Assembly: GCA_003168355.1 (NCBI GenBank)
Contig: PMSQ01000199.1
Span: forward strand, 97,781-140,243
DNA length: 42,463 nucleotides
Direction: 5' to 3'
From: Acidobacteriaceae bacterium
Lineage (GTDB): Bacteria; Acidobacteriota; Terriglobia; Terriglobales; Acidobacteriaceae
The notes below the pieces were generated by a model that was not told where the DNA came from, did no database searches, and worked only from the letters and a program-made list of their open reading frames with translations. A program made the translations under genes and the position numbers. Shown piece by piece: positions 16,052 through 23,038 of this stretch (position 1 is the stretch's first letter; each line of letters opens with the position of its first letter).

Positions 16052-19000
16052 TTAGAAAATAAACTTCAGCGCGAGTTGCATGATACGCGGAAGGTGCGTT
16101 CCTGCGGAACGCAAGTAGCTGTTACCAGCACAAGCGGTGGGGTCGCCCGCCGAATTGTTCGGCCCGCCGTAGCATCCAATCTCATTGGAAACCGTTCCCC
16201 GACCTCCATTGTCCGCGGCGGAACCAGCATCGCCGCCGAGCCAGTTGTATTCCACATGATTGAACACGTTGAAAGCTTCTGCCCGAAATTCGAAGTACTT
16301 GCCTTCGGTGACCGGGAAATGCTTGATCAATGCCATGTCGAAGTTCGTTCGCCATGGATTGCGCAAAATGTTCCTGCCTGCGTCCCCAAACGTTAATCCC
16401 GTGGGCTGCACAAAAACGTCAGGATTATAGAGCAGAGGTCCGAAGCCCGGTTGGAAACCCGCCAACGCACTGCTGGAGACACCTGCCTTGGGATTGCCCA
16501 CGAGGTCAGGATATGAGAGAGCGGTCGCGAACGAGTTCCCGACGCCCGCGTTGTCTCCCGAAACTCCGGTCACACCCAAGTTGTAAACGCTGAACGGGGT
16601 GCCACTCTGAATTAGAGTGATACCCGACCATTGCCAGCCTCCGAGAAGTGTATGCGCCAATCCGTGGCTCTTGAAGATCGGAAGATCATACACATAGCTC
16701 AGGTCGATGTTCTGCCGCTGGTCAAAGTTCGAGCTGGCGCGATAGGCGTTGAGGTCGTAGGAGTTCACAAATCCAAGGTCGTTGTAGTCTGAGGAATCGT
16801 CAATCGAGTGGCTGTAGGTGTAGGCCGCGCTCAATTCAAGTCCGCCGATGCTATGCCGTAACGAGAACTCAAGCGCGTTGTAGTTAGAGGAACCGGTTTG
16901 GTCCTTGCGCTCGATTCCGCCGATTCCAAGGAAAGGACGGAAAGGATTCGCGTTGTTGCCGCAGGCAACGAACAGATTGACCGCTGCGCCTGAAGGTATT
17001 CCTCCGGGGACAGCGGGGGCACCGTAAGGAACCGGCGTGCCGTAGGAGGTGACGGCATTCGTCGGAACGCCGTAAGCATCGACCGTGTCAACTCCGCTAG
17101 TTAGATTGTTGCAGTCCTGCGGACTAATGACCTGGCCGGTTGCATAAGGATTTTGGCTAGCTGGAACGGGCGTCATCTGGTTGTACTCGTACGAACGGGT
17201 CAAATGCACGCCCGCGCTGCCAACATAAGAAACCGAGGCCACGGTGCTTTTGCCGAGATCGTGCTGGATGTCGAGGTGCCACTGCTGCATGTAAGGCCAG
17301 ATCGCCTTGTTGGGGAGAGATACGAACTGCAACGGCGTTGTGGTCGCCGCGCCACTACTGCCGGTCAGAAGGCTCGGATTGAGATTGGCGTAGCCGGCTA
17401 TATTGTTGACGCTCGTGAGGGGCGTCGCCTTGCTTTCGTACTCCAGGGATTCGGTGTTGGACTCGTTGCCATTTGTATGCTCGAAGAAAATCCCATAGCC
17501 GCCTCGGATGGCCCATTTGCCGTCACCGAACGGGTCAAACGCAAAGCCCACGCGGGGCGCTGGGTTCCACCAGTGGTTCTTCAGGCAGCCAGTGGGCACG
17601 CCCGGCGTAACTCCGCAATCGACCCATCCGTTGTAAGGACTTCCAGCCACCGTGCCATCGGGGTTCACGCTGCTGGCACCCGGAACGTAAAATGCCGGGT
17701 CGAAATTCCAAGCAAGATTGTTCTCTTCACGGTAGGTGCCAAAGAAGCTGAAGCGGAGACCCAAATTCAAGGTAAGGCGCTTGCTCACGTGCCAGTCGTC
17801 CTGTGCGAAGATCTCCGTTATGTTGTACTTCTCATGCATCTTGAGCGCGGCACCCTCCTGGAAAAACGTGCTCACATTGCCGAGAAGCAGATCGGCGAAA
17901 GCGTTTCCGCTGGTAACGGTGCTGGAGTTGGTGAACTGCAATTGACCGTTCACACCGTAGCCCGGCTGCGGAATTTCGTTCTTATGCGCATCCACGTAAT
18001 AAGCACCGAACTGCAAATTGTGCGGACCCATGATCTTGGTCACGTTATCGCGGAACGTAAACGTCGGATTCGAATTCAAGGGTCCTGCCGGGACATAACC
18101 CGGATCTTCCGCAAAGCCGCCTCCGAACTCGTTCCCCCCGGCCACGCTCACGCCGGGTACTTTACCACCGTAGCCATTGTCATAAAGCCCCAAAGTAGAA
18201 GGAACTGTGCCGCGCTGCCACGGGCCAGTCAATTGGGTTCCAATGTGATCAGTGGTGTAACTGGCGACGAACTCGTTCAACAACGTAGGAGAAACATTCG
18301 CCGTTAGCCGAGCCACCATGCTTACACCAGGGTTTGTGAAATTTGTTTGCACAGTCGGAAAGCTCGTGCCCGAGGTCCAAAGCGGCACCGGATACTGTTG
18401 TTGCCAGGAGTCGTGAATGTAGCGGAAACTGGCGCGAACCTTATCGTTGATATTCTGATCCACCTTGAACAATTCCTGGCGCCAGCGCGTTGGCAGGGTC
18501 GGAGTCGCGAACCAGCTGTTCGTCCCGATGTTGGGCGCGGGAATGAGCGCTTCCAACGGCCCTACGATAGGATCGTTCGGGTTATACGGCAACTGATTCA
18601 AAACGCTATTTGTAACGTAGGGATTAAGCGTAGCTGATCCTTGGCTGTCGTTGATGCCGGTAGCGATTCCGGGGCAATCGGGAAAATAGGGCGCACTGGT
18701 GTCGGTTGAAGAGGACTGTTGGAAAGGAGTGTTCGTCGTCCCGCAAACGTCGCTGAAGTTTCCGACCCTCTCCGCCAGGGTGGGAACCGGCGTGGTACTG
18801 AAAAACCCAGACGCCGGCGTAAGTTCGCGGCGCCACTCTTCCGACCAGAAAAAAAACGTCTTCTGCTTGTCGGTGTTGTAGTGACCGGGAATAAACACTG
18901 GGCCGCCGATGGTAAAACCGAAATCGTGTTTCTTGTAGGCCGGCACCGAACTTTCAAACTCCGGCGTCGCATTAAAAGCATCGTTGCGCAGGAACTCATA

Positions 19001-19765
19001 AAGGTCGCCGTGGAAGTGATTTGTGCCGGACTTGGTCTCCACCTCAACGGTTCCTGATCCGCTCTTGCCGTATTGCGCACCGTATTCGGAGGTAAGCACT
19101 TTAACTTCGGCAATGGCGTCTATGCTGGGATAAACGTTGAGCGTGGAGTTGCTGCCATTGTCCAAGGCATCTCCGCCGTCTATTTCAAAGTTATTGTATT
19201 CGGTGCGGCCACCGTTGATGCTGAAAGCCACTGTAGATGCCCCCGGCTCGCCTTCGTCCGCGCCGGATTGATCGGTGACTCCTGGAACCAGCGCCACGAG
19301 CTGCGTGAAGTCGCGGCCATTGAGTTCAAGTTGGCTGATTTCTTTGCCCGTGACCGTGTTGCTTAATTCGGAAGATTGGGTTTCCACCTGCGCGACTTCC
19401 GAGCCTTGGACTATGACCTCCGTACTGATCGCGCCAACTTCCAGCGCCACGTTGATCCGAGCCTTTTCTGCGACCCGCAGGATCACGCTCTTGGCTTCGT
19501 ACTTCTTGAATCCCTGCGCTGTGACGATCAAGTCATAGGAACCGATGGGCAAGGAGGCGAACAGGTAATCTCCGCTGCCGTTGCTCGTACCCGCGCGATT
19601 GATGCCATGTTCCGCATTCTTGACCGCGATTTGCGCGTTCGGCACTGCCGCGCCGCTGGGATCGGTAACTGTGCCGGTGAGCGAGGCGGTGTCCTGAGCC
19701 CTCGCCGCCGCGCAGAGAGTCACCACCATCAACGCGATCATCAACAGCATGCGATTAAATTTCAT
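16052..19765 (-). CDS. TonB-dependent outer-membrane receptor, Oar-like
   Basis: 1237 residues from the ATG at 19765, chosen for the signal peptide (MKFNRMLLMIALMVVTLCAAARAQ) and AAGGGGA about 8 nt upstream; the frame is open further 5'. Order: signal peptide; carboxypeptidase-regulatory-like beta-sandwich (~27-112, SLTGTVTDPSGAAVPNAQI); plug domain (~125-260, with GRDFTQLVALVPGV and NFEIDGGDALD); then a long beta-barrel ending in the C-terminal aromatic residue (LALKFIF). Such receptors are abundant in Acidobacteria and are thought to import large or scarce substrates using TonB energy; the ligand is unknown. The LacI regulator is directly upstream on the same strand, a pairing seen for glycan uptake receptors. 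Confidence 0.93.
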   Translation of the reverse strand: MKFNRMLLMIALMVVTLCAAARAQDTASLTGTVTDPSGAAVPNAQIAVKNAEHGINRAGTSNGSGDYLFASLPIGSYDLIVTAQGFKKYEAKSVILRVAEKARINVALEVGAISTEVIVQGSEVAQVETQSSELSNTVTGKEISQLELNGRDFTQLVALVPGVTDQSGADEGEPGASTVAFSINGGRTEYNNFEIDGGDALDNGSNSTLNVYPSIDAIAEVKVLTSEYGAQYGKSGSGTVEVETKSGTNHFHGDLYEFLRNDAFNATPEFESSVPAYKKHDFGFTIGGPVFIPGHYNTDKQKTFFFWSEEWRRELTPASGFFSTTPVPTLAERVGNFSDVCGTTNTPFQQSSSTDTSAPYFPDCPGIATGINDSQGSATLNPYVTNSVLNQLPYNPNDPIVGPLEALIPAPNIGTNSWFATPTLPTRWRQELFKVDQNINDKVRASFRYIHDSWQQQYPVPLWTSGTSFPTVQTNFTNPGVSMVARLTANVSPTLLNEFVASYTTDHIGTQLTGPWQRGTVPSTLGLYDNGYGGKVPGVSVAGGNEFGGGFAEDPGYVPAGPLNSNPTFTFRDNVTKIMGPHNLQFGAYYVDAHKNEIPQPGYGVNGQLQFTNSSTVTSGNAFADLLLGNVSTFFQEGAALKMHEKYNITEIFAQDDWHVSKRLTLNLGLRFSFFGTYREENNLAWNFDPAFYVPGASSVNPDGTVAGSPYNGWVDCGVTPGVPTGCLKNHWWNPAPRVGFAFDPFGDGKWAIRGGYGIFFEHTNGNESNTESLEYESKATPLTSVNNIAGYANLNPSLLTGSSGAATTTPLQFVSLPNKAIWPYMQQWHLDIQHDLGKSTVASVSYVGSAGVHLTRSYEYNQMTPVPASQNPYATGQVISPQDCNNLTSGVDTVDAYGVPTNAVTSYGTPVPYGAPAVPGGIPSGAAVNLFVACGNNANPFRPFLGIGGIERKDQTGSSNYNALEFSLRHSIGGLELSAAYTYSHSIDDSSDYNDLGFVNSYDLNAYRASSNFDQRQNIDLSYVYDLPIFKSHGLAHTLLGGWQWSGITLIQSGTPFSVYNLGVTGVSGDNAGVGNSFATALSYPDLVGNPKAGVSSSALAGFQPGFGPLLYNPDVFVQPTGLTFGDAGRNILRNPWRTNFDMALIKHFPVTEGKYFEFRAEAFNVFNHVEYNWLGGDAGSAADNGGRGTVSNEIGCYGGPNNSAGDPTACAGNSYLRSAGTHLPRIMQLALKFIF

Positions 19766-19894
19766 AGTCAAGTTCCCCTTCGATACGGGATGGGGTCGCG
19801 CGCTTCGCGACATTGCCCTCACTCACCAGGACAGGCAACCAGCATTTTAGTCGCACATCCCCAGATTCCAGCGTTGAGCTTGAAGCGATCCGTT

Positions 19895-19908
19895 CGTTTA
19901 TTAAAACG
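19895..19908. promoter_or_regulatory. candidate LacI-type operator near the receptor start site
   Basis: CGTTT-ATTA-AAACG is an inverted repeat of 5-nt arms with a 4-nt centre. On the minus strand it lies 29 nt past a perfect TTGACA (19943-19938), where the transcription start of the receptor gene would be expected. The adjacent LacI regulator is the obvious candidate binder. Confidence 0.35.
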
Positions 19909-19937
19909 TATGAATAGTGCTTTTTTTGCCCATCTCC

Positions 19938-19943
19938 TGTCAA
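19938..19943 (-). promoter_or_regulatory. -35 box for the TonB-receptor gene
   Basis: TTGACA on the minus strand, 173 nt upstream of the receptor ATG. No good -10 is seen at 17-18 nt (CACTAT at 18 nt; TATTCA at 21 nt), so the promoter may need an activator or the start may differ. Confidence 0.35.
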
Positions 19944-19967
19944 GAAAAAACGTGCGGAGGGCTGCCG

Positions 19968-19986
19968 TTTTGCGATTTCAGCAAAA
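19968..19986. promoter_or_regulatory. second inverted repeat upstream of the receptor promoter
   Basis: TTTTGC-N7-GCAAAA, a perfect 6-nt-arm palindrome of 19 nt, sits 25 nt upstream of the TTGACA on the minus strand. Length and symmetry fit a LacI-family operator, although the usual central CG is not present. The rest of the 19766-20095 spacer is AT-rich with no convincing gene. Confidence 0.35.
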
Positions 19987-20095
19987 TCGTTTTTCGTTTT
20001 GACTGCGAGGGGATGAACACGCTCGGCGAGGCGATCCCCGCGCAGTTCTTCCTGTTTGCTCATTTCAACTCCATGAAAAACATTGTCTCGACCGC

Positions 20096-21139
20096 CTACA
20101 GGCTGCGAGTGGACTCCCGCACCACTAACTCGGGGGCTACCTTGCGATGGTGAGCCACAACCTCACGTTTCTCAAGCACCGAGTTAATCCCTTCGAGAAC
20201 AATGCCGACGGCGTTCGCGCCCATGGCTTCCATGGGCTGGCGCACGGTGGTAAGTGGCGGGGTGCAGAGAGCCGAGGCGGCAACGTCATCGAAGCCAATC
20301 ACGGAACAGTGCTCGGGCACGCGCAGCCCGGCCTTGGCCAGGGCACGGATGGCGCCCAAAGCGGTCACATCGTCGAAGGCCAGCAGGGCCGTGAACTGGC
20401 GTTTCTGCTTGATCAGATTCTCGGTCAGCTTTTGACCCGCCTCAAAGCTGGAAAGAGGATCCCGCGACTCGGGCAGGTCGACAATAAGCCGGGAATCGAG
20501 CTCGAGACCGCACGCCTTGGCGCAGTTGCGAATGCCGCGCCACCGGGGAGAACTGTCGGCCAAAGTCTTTGGGCCGCGAATAAAGGCAATCTTGCGATGA
20601 CCGAGCGAGTGCAGATGCTCGAGCGCAAGGTAGCCACCGACTTCGTTATCGACGATCACCGAACTCATCGAGTCTCCCTTGAGTTCGCAGTCGATGAGAG
20701 CGGTGGGAATGCTGCTTTTCTCCAGATCGGCGAGTAGGTTGATATCGAGAAAGAGCCAGTTGGCAAGCACCACTAATCCTTCGATGCGGCGGTCGAGCAA
20801 CATCTCCAGATAGCGTTCGAAGCGGCTGCGCTCGTTATGCACATCGGTGAGGATGGGCAGATAGGAAGCCTGGTAGAGCGTGTTCTCGATTCCGCGCAAT
20901 ACCAGTGTGCAGTAGGGATCGGTCATGTCGAAGACCATGACGCCGACGGTGTGGCTGCGCTTGCTGCGCAGCGAACGGGCAAATTCGTTGGGCCGGTAGC
21001 CGAGCTTCTCCGCCGCGCGCTCAATGCGTTTCTTGGTGACCGGCGGGATATAGCGCGCCAGCGGAGCGTCGTTGAGAACAATCGAGACCGTGGTGGAAGA
21101 GAATCCGCTCTCCTTCGCTACATCACGAATGGTGACCAT
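20096..21139 (-). CDS. LacI-family transcriptional regulator
   Basis: 347 residues from the ATG at 21139, where the canonical start MVTIRDVAKESGFSSTTVS begins; the open frame upstream is rejected because it reads into the divergent TPR gene. The HTH is at ~3-25, the hinge helix (PNEFARSLRSKRSHTVGVM) at ~52-70, then a periplasmic-binding-protein-like effector domain. AGGGG lies ~10 nt before the ATG. Effectors of this family are usually sugars or related small molecules. The nearest target is the TonB receptor immediately downstream on the same strand, whose upstream region has two palindromes; autoregulation is also possible. Confidence 0.92.
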   Translation of the reverse strand: MVTIRDVAKESGFSSTTVSIVLNDAPLARYIPPVTKKRIERAAEKLGYRPNEFARSLRSKRSHTVGVMVFDMTDPYCTLVLRGIENTLYQASYLPILTDVHNERSRFERYLEMLLDRRIEGLVVLANWLFLDINLLADLEKSSIPTALIDCELKGDSMSSVIVDNEVGGYLALEHLHSLGHRKIAFIRGPKTLADSSPRWRGIRNCAKACGLELDSRLIVDLPESRDPLSSFEAGQKLTENLIKQKRQFTALLAFDDVTALGAIRALAKAGLRVPEHCSVIGFDDVAASALCTPPLTTVRQPMEAMGANAVGIVLEGINSVLEKREVVAHHRKVAPELVVRESTRSL

Positions 21140-21267
21140 CGAAGCGTTGCCCCTAGATTGCGAAAGCCAAGATTGCGAAACCGGAATGCCGCACCGCGGA
21201 GATCCTAAACAACCTGTCCCTCCACGCTTGAATTCAATGCGGAGCTTGGCGGACACTACAGCAGAGA

Positions 21268-22518
21268 GTGAGACGAGTGTCAAGCGCGCATATCCGATCG
21301 GAACTTCTGGCTTTGCTGGTGGTGGCCACGCTGGCCCCGGCAATGTCGTCGCAAAGTTCATCGCCGGCAACCGCAACCCAAACGCGAAATGGAGCGCCCA
21401 TCGCCGCATCTGACGCCGCATTGGCACCGGAACAGCTATTCCAAAAAGGCCAGGACGCGCTAAACCAGGGGCGCCTGGACGAAGCGGAGCTTGACTTCCG
21501 GAAGGTGCTGGCGGCGAATCCGCGCGTGGGGGCGGCATACGCGAACCTGGGTGTGGTCTATATGCGGCGCAAACAGTGGACAAAAGCTCTTGAGGCTCTG
21601 CGCCCGGCGGAGCGCCTCATGCCGCAGGTGGCGGGGATCCGGCTGAACATCGGCCTCGTCTATTACCGGCGGAATGAATTCCTTAAAGCTATTCCGCTTT
21701 TTGAATCGGTAGTGCGCGACCAACCGGACGCGCTCCAGCCCCGCCATTTGCTGGGGCTCTGTTATTTTTTTGCGGAGCGGTGGGCGGACGCGGCCAACAC
21801 GCTGGAGCCGCTCTGGACACAGGAATCGGAGCATTTGAGCTATTTGTATGTGCTCTCCATCGCCGCTCATCGGGCCGGCAACAAAGCGTTGGATGAGCGG
21901 GCTACGCTCCAACTCGTCAAGACCGGCGAGGGTTCGCCCGAGTTCCATCTCTTCATGGGCAAGGCGCATCTCAATCTCGAGCAGTACGATTTGGCCTTGG
22001 CCGATTTCGAGGCTGCGGCGCAAGCAAATCCCGCATTGACTTTCGTTCACTTCAACCTGGGGCTGACCTATTTGAAGAAACAGGATTACGAGCACGCACG
22101 CGACGAGTTTTTGAAAGATGCCTCCGTGGAACCCGATCTGGCTCTGAATTACGACAAACTTGGCGACGTTTACTCGCTTCTGCAACAAGACCACGACGCG
22201 GAAAAGAGCTACCGTGATGCGCTCCTGCGCGATCCGCGTCTGATGAATTCATACCTGGGACTGGCCAAGCTTTACCAGCGGGAGAAAAAGTATTCGCAGG
22301 CACTGAGCGCCATCGACTCCGCCGGCAGGCTCGATCCGGGCCGCACCGACATTCATTACTTAAGAGGCCAGATCCTGCTCCACCTGGGGCGCAAGACGGA
22401 GGGCGCGAAGGAACTGGAAACCTCTGTCCGCATCGATAACGAACACCGCGCCGAACGCCAGAAGCAAGTGGAAAGCGGGACCGTGCCTTCACCCGAATTG
22501 CTGCAGGACGACCAGTGA
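21268..22518 (+). CDS. exported TPR-repeat protein
   Basis: 416 residues. A GTG start at 21268 (alternatively GTG at 21277) precedes a signal peptide (ELLALLVVATLAPAMSSQ). At least eight TPR-like units fill ~52-395 (e.g. AYANLGVVYMRRKQWTKALEAL, LRLNIGLVYYRRNEFLKAI-type patterns). TPR arrays are protein-interaction scaffolds; partner unknown. The gene is divergent from the LacI regulator with a 128-nt gap that must hold both promoters, so it may belong to the same regulatory unit. A T-rich stretch (TTTTTTT at ~22525) follows the stop without a clear hairpin. Confidence 0.85.
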   Translation: MRRVSSAHIRSELLALLVVATLAPAMSSQSSSPATATQTRNGAPIAASDAALAPEQLFQKGQDALNQGRLDEAELDFRKVLAANPRVGAAYANLGVVYMRRKQWTKALEALRPAERLMPQVAGIRLNIGLVYYRRNEFLKAIPLFESVVRDQPDALQPRHLLGLCYFFAERWADAANTLEPLWTQESEHLSYLYVLSIAAHRAGNKALDERATLQLVKTGEGSPEFHLFMGKAHLNLEQYDLALADFEAAAQANPALTFVHFNLGLTYLKKQDYEHARDEFLKDASVEPDLALNYDKLGDVYSLLQQDHDAEKSYRDALLRDPRLMNSYLGLAKLYQREKKYSQALSAIDSAGRLDPGRTDIHYLRGQILLHLGRKTEGAKELETSVRIDNEHRAERQKQVESGTVPSPELLQDDQ

Positions 22519-23038
22519 TAAATTTTTTTGTCTAGCTGCCCCACCCTGATAGCGCGATCCGAGAGTATATTCCGCTTCGTAGATCATCCTTGGAAATCTG
22601 ATTGCGGCGGAAGTTTTTCACTTTTTGCATGGTTTTTTGCGTTTCCGCGTGATCAAGGAAAACTCCAGGTTTGAAAACCGGCGGCGACGAATATTTACTC
22701 GAAACCCAAAACGCGATCTACTTTGATTCGACCTCGCGCAACAGTTAATGGAGGCTGCACCAGAAGCCATGTCTGGCGCTGATTGTGGCCGGGCTCCTAA
22801 TCCGCCGCGCGCGCGGCAGCAAGAGCCCGGACCTTGCGAGGGTGGTATCTAAATTGCTATCTAGGTCCGTTGACAGCTTCGGCTTTCGAGCGCCATACTC
22901 GCCAACAAGCTGCAAAAAGTTTCATCTTAAACTGACGCTTGGCGGAGGACGCGCACATGATCCCAGAATGAACTGGGCTTCCCGCCGAGTGCTTTTTCTC
23001 CGATTCGTGTTTCACCGTGTTATCACAGGAGGCTTGTC
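22519..23038. other. 520-nt intergenic region with nested hairpin and promoter-like boxes
   Basis: No supported gene. A nested hairpin has GGGCTC (22791-22796) pairing with GAGCCC (22823-22828) around the palindrome GCCGCGCGCGCGGC (22804-22817). Downstream are promoter-like boxes (22870-22899). A second foldable segment (GGCGG...CCGCC enclosing CCCAG/CTGGG, ~22943-22985) is followed by TTTTT, which could act as a leader attenuator for the SBBP gene. Confidence 0.5.
22870..22899 (+). promoter_or_regulatory. candidate sigma70 promoter of the SBBP gene
   Basis: TTGACA (22870-22875), 18-nt spacer, CATACT (22894-22899; 4 of 6 to TATAAT). It would give a 5' leader of roughly 130 nt before the TTG start at 23039. 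Confidence 0.4.

Noticed and set aside
17153..18307. Plus-strand open frame of 384 codons inside the TonB receptor gene
   Set aside because: Antisense shadow; no ribosome site and no recognisable domain, whereas the receptor has signal peptide, plug and barrel features.
19766..20063. 102-codon minus-strand ORF between the LacI and receptor genes
   Set aside because: It covers the promoter and operator-like palindromes, overlaps the receptor start and has no recognisable domain.
21140..21583. N-terminal extension of the LacI regulator to 21583
   Set aside because: The extension is Pro/Arg-rich, has no domain and overlaps the divergent TPR gene. The canonical LacI start MVTIRDVA is at 21139.
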